From a virus: a stretch of DNA of 64,000 bases. Location of the stretch: positions 1-64,000 of the IMG/VR virus record IMGVR_UViG_3300036668_000172; one strand, written 5' to 3'. Numbering within the stretch: position 1 is the first letter of the stretch; each line of letters opens with the position of its first letter. The notes under the pieces were generated by a model. That model saw nothing but the letters and a program-made list of their open reading frames with translations, had not been told where the DNA came from and made no database searches. Below are positions 44,436 to 51,689 of this stretch, piece after piece. The position numbers and the translations under genes are program-made.

Positions 44436-44611
44436 AAAAGTATGTAACAGACGTAACAATCAGCGTGACAGTAGACGCTAAGGATACAGAGAATGCGTGG
44501 AGGCAAATAAACCAGCTTGCAATCGCTCTAAGAGACCTCGCTGAAGCAATGGATTACAACTCAGAGCTTCAGGACATAGAGGAGCCAGAAGAGATAGAGG
44601 AGGAAAACTAA
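44432..44611 (+). CDS. DpnD/PcfM-like small acidic protein, 59 aa
   Basis: A 59-residue protein (MKKYVTDVTISVTVDAKDTE, then NAWRQINQLAIALRDLAEAM) with a very acidic tail (IEEPEEIEEEN). It fits the paralogous strand-strand-helix group. The start and stop overlap the flanking genes. Confidence 0.6.
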   Translation: MKKYVTDVTISVTVDAKDTENAWRQINQLAIALRDLAEAMDYNSELQDIEEPEEIEEEN

Positions 44612-44814
44612 TGCCAGAAGAGAAATGGGTTACCGTAGCTTATCACGATGAGCCAGAAGACGAGCTAATGGTATTCGTATCCATTGACAAAAAATGGATA
44701 GAAGGAGAAGACGATGACAACATCTTTTTCTACTTTGATACGCAAGAAGAATACGAGAACGCAAAACAAATAGACAACGGACTAGAGTTCCGCATACTAA
44801 AGGAGGAGAACTAA
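44611..44814 (+). CDS. Acidic hypothetical protein, 67 aa
   Basis: A 67-residue very acidic protein (MPEEKWVTVAYHDEPEDELM, then EEYENAKQIDNGLEFRILKE). The strong negative charge and beta content recall DNA-mimic inhibitors, but I see no specific match. TAATG overlaps at both ends. Confidence 0.55.
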   Translation: MPEEKWVTVAYHDEPEDELMVFVSIDKKWIEGEDDDNIFFYFDTQEEYENAKQIDNGLEFRILKEEN

Positions 44815-45008
44815 TGAGCAAGGTTATTAGAGCAAGCATTGTTTTTGAATACTTGGTGGATGGGGATGAAGTCCTAAGTGAACTTACACCCGAAGAACAA
44901 ATTGAGTATGTCAAAGAAAATGTCGTAGAAGACATAATGTCTATGGGTTTTGGGAATTCTGATTCCTTACTAGCCGCAATTGAAATCAAAGTGTTAGAGG
45001 AGGACTAA
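44814..45008 (+). CDS. Acidic hypothetical protein, 64 aa
   Basis: A 64-residue acidic protein (MSKVIRASIVFEYLVDGDEV, then EQIEYVKENVVEDIMSMGFG): strand-helix layout related to the neighbouring small acidic proteins. No domain is recognised. TAATG overlap with the upstream gene. Confidence 0.55.
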   Translation: MSKVIRASIVFEYLVDGDEVLSELTPEEQIEYVKENVVEDIMSMGFGNSDSLLAAIEIKVLEED

Positions 45009-45009
45009 G

Positions 45010-45204
45010 ATGCCAAATTATTTAGCGCATTATTCAGTAGGTGAATACGGAAAAGTATGGTTCAAAGCGGATTCGTTTGAACACGCGGAGAAGTTACTTG
45101 CAGAGGTGTTGGAAGGTGAAATGCTATTCGATGACTTGCCTAACATGGCAACCAAGCCGAAAGGCGATGAGCTAGAGATTGAAGGCTTGGAGGAGTTGCC
45201 CTAA
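45010..45204 (+). CDS. Small protein of the strand-strand-helix group, 64 aa
   Basis: A 64-residue protein (MPNYLAHYSVGEYGKVWFKA, then DSFEHAEKLLAEVLEGEMLF) with the same strand-strand-helix shape as the DpnD/PcfM-like relatives in this operon and an acidic C-terminus. It may belong to the same family; similarity is weaker. Confidence 0.55.
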   Translation: MPNYLAHYSVGEYGKVWFKADSFEHAEKLLAEVLEGEMLFDDLPNMATKPKGDELEIEGLEELP

Positions 45205-45302
45205 TGGATTGCCCAAGGCACGAAGGAAGCTACGATTGCACACCATTTTGTAACCTATGCGAGGGCAACCAAGAATACGAAACTAAGGAGATAACTAAAT
45301 GA
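45204..45302 (+). CDS. Tiny cysteine-rich protein, 32 aa
   Basis: A 32-residue peptide with four cysteines (MDCPRHEGSYDCTPFCNLCE), a possible zinc site. It overlaps its neighbours at both ends (TAATG and ATGA), which supports translation despite the length. Confidence 0.5.
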   Translation: MDCPRHEGSYDCTPFCNLCEGNQEYETKEITK

Positions 45303-45505
45303 CCAAATGGATAGAGAACGAGCACGCTGAAGCAGAAGCAAACTTAGAGTATCAACGACAAGCAATTGCTAGGGGTGGTGGAAGCGTTAGCGAACTAGAT
45401 TATGCAATTGGATACCTAGACGCAATAACTAACGCTTGGAACGAAGAGTCTGGAATGCCCCAACACAAACAAACCATAGAACACCCAACTAAGGAGGAAA
45501 ACTAA
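45299..45505 (+). CDS. Small protein ending in a PQHKQTIEH repeat, 68 aa
   Basis: A 68-residue helical acidic protein (MTKWIENEHAEAEANLEYQR, then YLDAITNAWNEESGMPQHKQ). Its last part is encoded by a 30-bp sequence (45456-45485) that recurs at 47235-47264 in the same reading frame of another small gene. The role of this shared peptide PQHKQTIEH is unknown. Confidence 0.55.
   Translation: MTKWIENEHAEAEANLEYQRQAIARGGGSVSELDYAIGYLDAITNAWNEESGMPQHKQTIEHPTKEEN
45456..45485 (+). repeat. 30-bp direct repeat, copy 1
   Basis: Starting TGCCCCAACACAAACAAACC and ending GAACACC, it is identical to 47235-47264. A truncated copy of 18 bases (44026-44043) lies directly before the first plus-strand tRNA-like leader. 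Both full copies are inside genes and in the same frame, giving the peptide PQHKQTIEH. Confidence 0.8.
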
Positions 45506-45714
45506 TGAGCAAGCAAGTTCACTTTGTAATAGCAGTAGACGTAGACACTAAAGAAATTTACATAGACGACGATACCTATTCGGCAAGGTTTGATGAGGAA
45601 CAAGGCTACTTTGACACCGATACAGAAAGTTGGAAAGCAGACGACGACCAATCTTTCTATAATCAAGCACTAGAGATACTAAACACTAAGGGAAAGGTAT
45701 GCGGACAATGTTAG
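45505..45714 (+). CDS. Acidic hypothetical protein, 69 aa
   Basis: A 69-residue acidic protein (MSKQVHFVIAVDVDTKEIYI, then DDDTYSARFDEEQGYFDTDT) ending in KVCGQC, a CxxC. It is of beta type with no recognised domain. TAATG overlap at the start, and its end overlaps the next gene. Confidence 0.55.
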   Translation: MSKQVHFVIAVDVDTKEIYIDDDTYSARFDEEQGYFDTDTESWKADDDQSFYNQALEILNTKGKVCGQC

Positions 45715-45917
45715 ATAACAGCACTAAAGGCTTAGAGCCAGCCACACTAACAGGCTCAGAGTTGGAAGATGAAGACACAATCGTATGGCAGTCAACACTT
45801 ACTCAAGAGATGGTAGAGCACATGTCTGAAAAAGACTTGAGCAACCTAATCGAAGAGCTAGACAGTGCAGTAGAAGACATCTGCACACAGTATGACGAAG
45901 ACATGAGTGGGCTTTAA
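45699..45917 (+). CDS. Acidic helical protein, 72 aa
   Basis: A 72-residue acidic protein with a helical C-terminal half (MVEHMSEKDLSNLIEELDSA). Two start codons are possible: the first Met has GGAAAGG directly before it, while the second (three codons on) has a better spacing from it. No domain is recognised. Confidence 0.5.
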   Translation: MRTMLDNSTKGLEPATLTGSELEDEDTIVWQSTLTQEMVEHMSEKDLSNLIEELDSAVEDICTQYDEDMSGL

Positions 45918-45922
45918 GAGCT

Positions 45923-46060
45923 GTGGAAATCAGCAGGCACTATGCACACGAGATTGTAGTAGCACAGTACTCAGACCTCAACGGTGTAGCCGTGAATTTC
46001 TCAATAGAGTGTCTAGACTGCGACGAAGTAATAGCCGACCAAGACGAACCAACTAACTAA
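45923..46060 (+). CDS. Small protein with GTG start, 45 aa
   Basis: A 45-residue protein (EISRHYAHEIVVAQYSDLNG, then CLDCDEVIADQDEP) with one CxxC pair. No ATG is available; a GTG start fits the spacing and frame. The following gene starts after a strong AAGGAGG. Confidence 0.45.
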   Translation: MEISRHYAHEIVVAQYSDLNGVAVNFSIECLDCDEVIADQDEPTN

Positions 46061-46072
46061 GGAGGAAAGACC

Positions 46073-46303
46073 ATGAGCAGCTTATGGAAGAGTAAAAAGA
46101 AAGACCTATCAGGTAAGTTCACTATCACCTACAGCATCACGTACAACATGAGCAAGAAGTCACTACGTAAGGACTTCCTTGAGTGGTGTGACGATTACAA
46201 GCCAACCGTTAAAGCATTGAACGATTGGTTGTCAGACAGATTCATTGACCCTATAGCAGTAGACCCTAAGGCAACACTAACGATAACTAAGGAGAGTAAC
46301 TAA
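46073..46303 (+). CDS. Hypothetical protein, 76 aa
   Basis: A 76-residue protein (MSSLWKSKKKDLSGKFTITY, then RKDFLEWCDDYKPTVKALND) with a helical C-terminal part. No domain is recognised. AAGGAGG is before the ATG, so it is probably well translated. Confidence 0.55.
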   Translation: MSSLWKSKKKDLSGKFTITYSITYNMSKKSLRKDFLEWCDDYKPTVKALNDWLSDRFIDPIAVDPKATLTITKESN

Positions 46304-46827
46304 TGGGATTAGACATGTACCTAGAAGCACGTAAGTATATAAACCGCATAGATTGGAAGACCGTACCACAGGGCAAGTTAGCTGACGGAGCTACCCTTGA
46401 CGACTACGTATCACAAGAGTTCAAAGAAGTACAAGAGATGTTTCCTACAAAGCTTACTAAGCACGCTGAAGGCGGAAGCACAGTAAGTGTCAACATAGGT
46501 TACTGGCGCAAGGCTAACCAAATACACAACTGGTTCGTAACGAATGTTCAAGATGGGAAAGACAACTGTGAGCCACATCAAGTAAGTGTCACTGAGCTAA
46601 GCCAGCTGGTGTCTAGTATAGACACCGTACTAGCTGGAGACATAGAGACTGCTAAACGAGAGCTGCCCGTATTAGCAGGGTCCTTCTTTGGTAACTACGA
46701 TGAAGAAGAAGGCTACAACCTGTACTACTACGAAGAGCTGACCACTACCAAGGAGATGTTGGAAGACATCATCGCCGCAAGAGTTGAGGGCGACGGTTAC
46801 GACATGTACTACCAGTCAAGCTGGTAA
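46303..46827 (+). CDS. Conserved phage protein (GLDMYL type), 174 aa
   Basis: A 174-residue protein starting MGLDMYLEARKYINRIDW, with GYWRKANQIHNWFVTNVQDG and the ending YYYEELTTTKEMLEDIIAAR. The GLDMYL start with WRKANxIHxWFVxNVQ is a conserved pattern in many phage and bacterial proteins of unknown function. The His/Asn/Trp block may be a binding site; no enzyme is proven. Confidence 0.7.
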   Translation: MGLDMYLEARKYINRIDWKTVPQGKLADGATLDDYVSQEFKEVQEMFPTKLTKHAEGGSTVSVNIGYWRKANQIHNWFVTNVQDGKDNCEPHQVSVTELSQLVSSIDTVLAGDIETAKRELPVLAGSFFGNYDEEEGYNLYYYEELTTTKEMLEDIIAARVEGDGYDMYYQSSW

Positions 46828-46854
46828 TAACCAAACACAACGAAAGGAATACTA

Positions 46855-47193
46855 ATGAACGCTATAACAATCCCTTACAAGATAGAAGACAAAGAGTTCT
46901 GGTCAAGCATCCTAGGTAGTACAGAGTTCACCGAAGAGTGGTGGCTCAAGATTCACTATGAGGACGACACTAGTTGGGAGTATCCAGGAGCTATACAAGT
47001 GACTGCACTAGATGGAGACAACAAGCCAGTTACTAAGAGACTTACATTAGATGACCTGCTGGTTGCATACATCTTTGCAGTGACACGTGAGTATGGTCAC
47101 TGTGGTGCACTAGTAGACATACAAGACATGGACTCATGCGCCAGTGACATAGTGCTGCAGATAGCAATGTTCGGAGATGTTATCTATGGATAG
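46855..47193 (+). CDS. Hypothetical protein, 112 aa
   Basis: A 112-residue protein with ITIPYKIEDKEFWSSILGST, TLDDLLVAYIFAVTREYGHC and CASDIVLQIAMFGDVIYG. It recalls a small conserved protein of actinobacteriophages. No enzyme motif is apparent. It has AAAGGAAT before the ATG and overlaps the next gene by eight bases. Confidence 0.6.
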   Translation: MNAITIPYKIEDKEFWSSILGSTEFTEEWWLKIHYEDDTSWEYPGAIQVTALDGDNKPVTKRLTLDDLLVAYIFAVTREYGHCGALVDIQDMDSCASDIVLQIAMFGDVIYG

Positions 47194-47362
47194 TAAGCGT
47201 GTGAAGTTCTTACTACGTGGAGCAAAGCAAACACTGCCCCAACACAAACAAACCATAGAACACCTATGGATACGTAAGAAAACAATTTTGCGTATCATGA
47301 CCGAGGCCTATAACATGGGCAGAGAGGATGAACATGGAATTCAAACAGACCCTAATGTGTGA
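47186..47362 (+). CDS. Basic small protein with PQHKQTIEH peptide, 58 aa
   Basis: A 58-residue protein (MDSKRVKFLLRGAKQTLPQH, then LWIRKKTILRIMTEAYNMGR). It contains the second copy of the 30-bp repeat in the same frame as in 45299-45505. GGAG lies nine bases before the ATG. No domain is recognised. Confidence 0.5.
   Translation: MDSKRVKFLLRGAKQTLPQHKQTIEHLWIRKKTILRIMTEAYNMGREDEHGIQTDPNV
47235..47264 (+). repeat. 30-bp direct repeat, copy 2
   Basis: Identical to 45456-45485. It encodes LPQHKQTIEH within an unrelated small gene. The distance between copies is 1779 bases. Partial matches of the CAACACAAACA core occur near 44031, 51060 and 52223. Confidence 0.8.
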
Positions 47363-47483
47363 AGAGTGCTTTGCACACTACACCGATACAGACCCCAAGC
47401 ACGTATGCGGAGAGAATGGTGAATACGTAGTGTTCCCATTTGAATTGTACGGCCCCGAAGCGCTTTGGGATAGCGAGTACTAG
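47334..47483 (+). CDS. Small Cys/His protein, 49 aa
   Basis: A 49-residue protein (MEFKQTLMCEECFAHYTDTD, then PKHVCGENGEYVV) with CEEC and HxxC, a possible zinc site. The start with GAGAGG six bases upstream was preferred over one two codons earlier. It overlaps the preceding gene by 29 bases. It is the last gene before the second tRNA-like leader. Confidence 0.5.
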   Translation: MEFKQTLMCEECFAHYTDTDPKHVCGENGEYVVFPFELYGPEALWDSEY

Positions 47484-47490
47484 CACCATA

Positions 47491-47549
47491 GCCAGACCAG
47501 CAGACACCTAGGTGCAAGTCCTAGGCTGGCACGACTAGCAACCGCTAGT
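47491..47549 (+). ncRNA. tRNA-like structured leader RNA (copy 2)
   Basis: GCCAG/CTGGC outer stem, 11-nt bulge, CCTAGG/CCTAGG stem with loop TGCAAGT, then ACGA, then a CTAG/CTAG hairpin with loop CAACCG, then TTATTTATGAAAGGAA, a binding site and the ATG of the MoxR gene. Relative to copy 1 the outer stem (CC/GG to CA/TG), the inner stem and the second hairpin all change on both sides, keeping the pairing while the loops stay the same. This is the mark of a conserved RNA structure. Confidence 0.7.
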
Positions 47550-47568
47550 TATTTATGAAAGGAAATTC

Positions 47569-48930
47569 ATGTACGCAACACTTATACTCAGCCAGTCTCC
47601 TTACGGTGTAAGACAGACTGCTATCATCCCTACGCCATCAGGCGAAGTAAGAATAATGTACCGCTGTGGCTTTGGTCGTGGCTTAGGTGCAACTTGGATA
47701 GAGACTGCACCTGATGTAGATGCAATGCAAGAGCTCACACTCAATGCACCTGTGTCTTTGCTTATGACAGGAGCGCACTTACGTGACGTAGACTTCCTAG
47801 GTCGTACGCCAAACAACGTGCTACAAGCACTAGGTAAGCGCATCAGTACTAGCTTTGTCCCTAGTGTAGCTACCTTGCAAGAGGTGCACGACACAGTTAT
47901 GTCACTTGCAACTACCAACCCTGTGTCCCTCAGCAAGTTTGCACACAAGCAGATGACTGTTGTCACAGTGCCACCAGTAGTAGCACCTGTATTACAAGCT
48001 GTAATAGAGCCTGTAGTACAAGATGTACCAGAGCCGATTGCAGAGGTAGACCAGCTAGTTGTACCGACGCTATCCGCTAATCCTGCAAGCTCCACTGCAC
48101 GTAGCCTCAACATCCTCAATGTTCCAGAAGTTACCAGCTATCACGAACGTACCTTCGAGGACATTCCAGAGACCAAGGTGTACGACGTAGCTACCAAGAC
48201 ACAGCAAGCTGTGTTGCTTACAGGTGATGCAGGTACAGGCAAGACATCCAGTGCACGTAACTGTGCCGCTAGGCGTCAAGTACCGTTTGTAGTTATCGAG
48301 TGCACTCAGCAGATTGACAGCTCAATCATTCAAGGTAGGTTCGTACCAGAGGAAGACGGCAAGTCAGTCAAGTGGGTATACAGCCAACTAGCTACAGCAG
48401 TACAGCAGCCTTCTGTAATCCTGTTCAATGAGCTGACACGTATGTCTCCCAAGTCTGCTTCGTTGTTCTTGCGACTATTGCAAGAGCGTGAGTTGTTCAT
48501 CGAGCCATTCAATGAAGTAATCAAGCTACATCCTGAGTGCCTCATCATTGCAGATGCCAACGTAGGTACGTCATACAACGGCACCATGAGACAAGACGGT
48601 GCACTCATTGACCGCTTCAACATCAAGCTCAACTTTGTTTACGATGCAGACCTTGAAGCTAAGTTCCTTCCATACCCTGCACTGCTTGCGTTTGCTACAG
48701 GTATCCGCAAAGCATCAGCGCTAGGTATGGAAGACTTCAGTACTCCAATGTCTACTAGGTTGTTACAGAACTTTGCAATGCATGCCAACCACTTCAGTTG
48801 GGACTTTGCAGTTGCTAGGTTGCTTGCTAACTTCCCTACCGATACCAATGAGCGTGATGCAGTCAAGATGCGTCTTGATGCAGATGCCCCACGTATTGCC
48901 CAAGACTTCGGTGTTACTTTAAACCGATAG
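47569..48930 (+). CDS. MoxR-like AAA+ ATPase
   Basis: A 453-residue protein. The N-terminal 200 residues have no match and include Val/Pro-rich linkers. The AAA+ module has Walker A GDAGTGKT (219-226), Walker B in the form ILFNE (284-288, Asn in place of the usual Asp), sensor-1 IIADANVG and an Arg-finger type DRFN (about 348-351). The pairing with a von Willebrand protein downstream is typical of MoxR/CbbQ systems, in which the ATPase remodels a partner complex. It has a structured leader RNA upstream. Confidence 0.85.
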   Translation: MYATLILSQSPYGVRQTAIIPTPSGEVRIMYRCGFGRGLGATWIETAPDVDAMQELTLNAPVSLLMTGAHLRDVDFLGRTPNNVLQALGKRISTSFVPSVATLQEVHDTVMSLATTNPVSLSKFAHKQMTVVTVPPVVAPVLQAVIEPVVQDVPEPIAEVDQLVVPTLSANPASSTARSLNILNVPEVTSYHERTFEDIPETKVYDVATKTQQAVLLTGDAGTGKTSSARNCAARRQVPFVVIECTQQIDSSIIQGRFVPEEDGKSVKWVYSQLATAVQQPSVILFNELTRMSPKSASLFLRLLQERELFIEPFNEVIKLHPECLIIADANVGTSYNGTMRQDGALIDRFNIKLNFVYDADLEAKFLPYPALLAFATGIRKASALGMEDFSTPMSTRLLQNFAMHANHFSWDFAVARLLANFPTDTNERDAVKMRLDADAPRIAQDFGVTLNR

Positions 48931-48954
48931 CCAACCCAAAGATAGGAGAGCACA

Positions 48955-50781
48955 ATGAATTACACAGTAAGTAACTCTGTTATAAGCAAAGACACTATTC
49001 AAGATATGCACGCTGGCAAGCTTCAGTCTTCCATGGCTAAGTTCGCTCGCTCCATGGCCTTGCGGTCAGTGCAAGTCAATGTCAAAAGGTATCAGCATGA
49101 CTACATGCCTGACGCACCTGCATGGTCTGATGACCACACCATACACATCGCTCATGACAAAGACACAGGCAACATAGGGTCAGCTGACAATATCATCAGG
49201 CTCAAGGGGTTGCTGATACATGAGCTATCTCACGTGCTGTTTACCCCTCGCTCCAAGACTGCCTTAGTCAAGTGGGTGCGTGACAATCGCTTGTGGAATG
49301 CCTTCAACATCCTTGAGGACAACCGCATTGAGAACCTTATGGTTGCCAACATGTCTGGTGTCAAGCCTTGGTTAGTACACACCGTTACAACTGAGCTAAT
49401 CAAGACTGCACCTATTCAAGCTAACTCACTGCTACCGCTAGTGTGGGGACGCAAGTACCTGCCATTAGAGATACGCATGGCCGCACTTGATACGTGGAGA
49501 GTTCTCAATGCAGATGACATTACTGCACTGTTAGACGAGTACATTACACTCAACCTCCAACACAAACCAGACATATTACGAGCTACAGTAATCATAGGCA
49601 AGTTCTCTTCGGCACTACAGGAAGAGCAGGACCTTGATGGCAAGCCTCCTGTTGGGTCTATACACCATGGCACCACCTCGGAGACCGCTCCAGATAGCAA
49701 GGCAGACTCTCAACCCATGAGTAAAGCTCAGCAAGACAAGCTGCTTGATAAAGTAGAAGATGATAGTACACAGCCATCAAGTGATGATAGTGATGAGAGT
49801 AGTGCGAGTAGTGAGAGTGGTGCGAGTACTAGCTCTGGCAAGACTTTGGCTGAGCAACTACAAGATGCAGCAGACGCAGCAATGGACACGCTATTAGAGG
49901 ATGTAAAAAGCACTGTACAGTCTGTAAAAGAGTCTTCTGAGCCTGTAAATGTCATGGGTGACGATTCGGTATCTTCAAGAGAGAGCGACCAGCTCATCAA
50001 TCGAGTACCTGAGTACTCCAAGAAGCTTGAGACGCCTAGTGCTGATGCCCTGATAGCTTCAAGGCAGTTTGCTAAAGAGCTAACGGAGTTGCGTACTCAG
50101 CACGACCCAGGATGGATGCGGCGCTCAGACCAAGGTCGCCTAAACGTCAAGGACTTCATGTTGGGCACTGACTTAGAGGAAGCCTTTGACCAGTGGTCAG
50201 AAGGTAACCAAGATGTTACAGACATCGAATGCGTAGTGCTTCTCGACAACTCAGGTTCAATGGAAGACATGATTACCCCTGCTTACGAAGCTATGTGGGC
50301 AGTCAAGCGCGGGCTGGATAGTGTGCAAGCTAGCACTACAGTAATTCAGTACGGTAGTCGTGGTGAGATTCTATACGGGCCCAACCAACGTGCTTCCAAC
50401 CAAGTACTTACTGCACGTCATGCAGGTAGTAGTGGTGGCACTGACCCTTTCTGGAGCTTAAAGAAAGCCCATGAAATCCTTGCTGACTCTACTCGTGCTA
50501 TCAAGATGATGATAGTCATTACAGATGGCTCGTGGGGAAGTGCCCTAGCATGCGAAGAAGCTATCCTAGCCATGCGTGGCAACGGTGTGCTAACTGGTCT
50601 GGTGTTCTTAGCTGACCCCAATCCTAGTACCCAATGGCAGTACAGCAAGACAGCAGAAAATGAAATCATTGTTGATGCTCACAAGTGTGAAGTAGCAGTC
50701 ATGTTGACTGCACCAAGACAGTTAGTTGACTTTGCCAAGGACATCACTAAACTAAGTCAGAAGAGAGTAGAGAGGGTATAA
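48955..50781 (+). CDS. vWA-domain protein with HExxH motif (MoxR partner)
   Basis: A 608-residue protein. Residues 80-130 hold LLIHELSHVLF with H89-E90-x2-H93 and a downstream ILEDNRIEN (E121, E126), a gluzincin-like metal site. Residues about 230-330 are a Ser/Asp/Glu-rich linker. The C-terminal vWA domain begins near 423 with MIDAS D431-x-S433-x-S435 (LLDNSGSMED) and continues with the T and D of the metal site (GSWGSALACEEAIL). CobT/CbbO-like proteins pair vWA with MoxR ATPases. The added zinc-peptidase-like motif is unusual. Confidence 0.85.
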   Translation: MNYTVSNSVISKDTIQDMHAGKLQSSMAKFARSMALRSVQVNVKRYQHDYMPDAPAWSDDHTIHIAHDKDTGNIGSADNIIRLKGLLIHELSHVLFTPRSKTALVKWVRDNRLWNAFNILEDNRIENLMVANMSGVKPWLVHTVTTELIKTAPIQANSLLPLVWGRKYLPLEIRMAALDTWRVLNADDITALLDEYITLNLQHKPDILRATVIIGKFSSALQEEQDLDGKPPVGSIHHGTTSETAPDSKADSQPMSKAQQDKLLDKVEDDSTQPSSDDSDESSASSESGASTSSGKTLAEQLQDAADAAMDTLLEDVKSTVQSVKESSEPVNVMGDDSVSSRESDQLINRVPEYSKKLETPSADALIASRQFAKELTELRTQHDPGWMRRSDQGRLNVKDFMLGTDLEEAFDQWSEGNQDVTDIECVVLLDNSGSMEDMITPAYEAMWAVKRGLDSVQASTTVIQYGSRGEILYGPNQRASNQVLTARHAGSSGGTDPFWSLKKAHEILADSTRAIKMMIVITDGSWGSALACEEAILAMRGNGVLTGLVFLADPNPSTQWQYSKTAENEIIVDAHKCEVAVMLTAPRQLVDFAKDITKLSQKRVERV

Positions 50782-50782
50782 C

Positions 50783-50920
50783 ATGAATGCAGAATACTAC
50801 TGCATGTTTTGTGAGGAGTTTGTTTACTCGCAAGACGTTGCAATAAAGTGTTACAAATGCAAAGAGTACAAGGGACTAATCCCTGTGTCAGAAGCACCAA
50901 TGAATGAGGAGGATAACTAA
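50783..50920 (+). CDS. Zinc-ribbon mini-protein, 45 aa
   Basis: A 45-residue protein with CMFC (residues 7-10) and CYKC (23-26), a zinc ribbon (AEYYCMFCEEFVYSQDVAIK). The stop overlaps the next ATG (TAATG). It resembles the other mini-ribbons in this operon. Confidence 0.6.
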   Translation: MNAEYYCMFCEEFVYSQDVAIKCYKCKEYKGLIPVSEAPMNEEDN

Positions 50921-51195
50921 TGGGATACAAAGTAGGAGCAGAAATAGCAGATTCAAATCTAGACATAGAAGCCAAGATGGCGTGGCACCTTACAGGTAAC
51001 CACGTACCACCAATAGACGAAGCGTTCGTTCCTGTAGCAGTGCAGGCAATAGAGCTTGCCAACACAAACAACTGGGATGAACTACTAGAGCTACCCAACG
51101 GACTAGAGCGCTCAGTAGCGTTCATAATAAATGGCATGCACCTAGAACCATTCGTTACTATCATTCCAACACCAAAAGATGAAGGAGACAACTAA
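50920..51195 (+). CDS. Hypothetical acidic protein, 91 aa
   Basis: A 91-residue acidic protein (MGYKVGAEIADSNLDIEAKM, then EAFVPVAVQAIELANTNNWD). It is mixed helix/strand with no recognised domain. Overlaps by one base at each end (TAATG). Confidence 0.55.
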   Translation: MGYKVGAEIADSNLDIEAKMAWHLTGNHVPPIDEAFVPVAVQAIELANTNNWDELLELPNGLERSVAFIINGMHLEPFVTIIPTPKDEGDN

Positions 51196-51383
51196 TGAAT
51201 AGATACCAAGTAGCAGTACTAGTTAAGTATCACGTGTCAGCAGACAACCTCGATGATGCTTGGGAGCTCATTGAAGTTGGGGCCGAGTTCCCTGTGACAC
51301 CATTTGATGATGAGACAAACGTCAGTAGCGTGCAGATTGTAAGTGTTATAGACCTATCAGACGTAGAAGAAGAAGAGGAGTGA
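51195..51383 (+). CDS. DpnD/PcfM-like small acidic protein, 62 aa
   Basis: A 62-residue protein (MNRYQVAVLVKYHVSADNLD, then DAWELIEVGAEFPVTPFDDE) with an acidic tail. It is a strand-strand-helix relative of the genes at 42398, 43324, 44124 and 44432. The shared ADxxDxAW helix start is clear. Confidence 0.6.
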   Translation: MNRYQVAVLVKYHVSADNLDDAWELIEVGAEFPVTPFDDETNVSSVQIVSVIDLSDVEEEEE

Positions 51384-51384
51384 G

Positions 51385-51483
51385 ATGATGAGAGAGACAC
51401 TCGGAAGCGGATGGCCGTATATAATGACGATAATAGCCCTAGTAGTTTGGTGGGTTGGAAGTAATCTATGGAGGAAGAAATGA
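51385..51483 (+). CDS. Tiny single-pass membrane protein, 32 aa
   Basis: A 32-residue peptide with one hydrophobic segment (WPYIMTIIALVVWWVGSNLW) and a basic end (RKK). The stop overlaps the next ATG (ATGA). It may be an inhibitor of host membrane processes; only the membrane character can be seen. Confidence 0.5.
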   Translation: MMRETLGSGWPYIMTIIALVVWWVGSNLWRKK

Positions 51484-51689
51484 GTGAGTACTACGATGGA
51501 GGCTCCATGAGAGGCTCAGGCATAGATTCTATAGAAGTAGAATACGATGTATTTCAGTGCAATGATTGCGAGTTTGACAATCCAGAAGGGGTAGTCAACA
51601 CAGACGATTGGGGTAACTACGAAGTTACATGCAGTGAGTGCGGGTGGTTGTACACCGAGGGTAAGCGTTGGGCGTACTATGGCTCATAA
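51480..51689 (+). CDS. Zinc-ribbon protein, 69 aa
   Basis: A 69-residue acidic protein with CNDC (residues about 27-30) and CSEC (51-54) plus a Tyr/Gly-rich C-terminus (GWLYTEGKRWAYYGS). The chosen ATG overlaps the preceding stop and has GGAGGAAG before it; an in-frame Met four codons earlier is less likely. Confidence 0.6.
   Translation: MSEYYDGGSMRGSGIDSIEVEYDVFQCNDCEFDNPEGVVNTDDWGNYEVTCSECGWLYTEGKRWAYYGS

Noticed and set aside
47569-50781. Cobaltochelatase (CobS/CobT) for vitamin B12 synthesis
   Set aside because: The domain pair is similar, but no other cobalamin genes are present, CobT lacks the HExxH motif, and phage MoxR/vWA pairs are a better fit.
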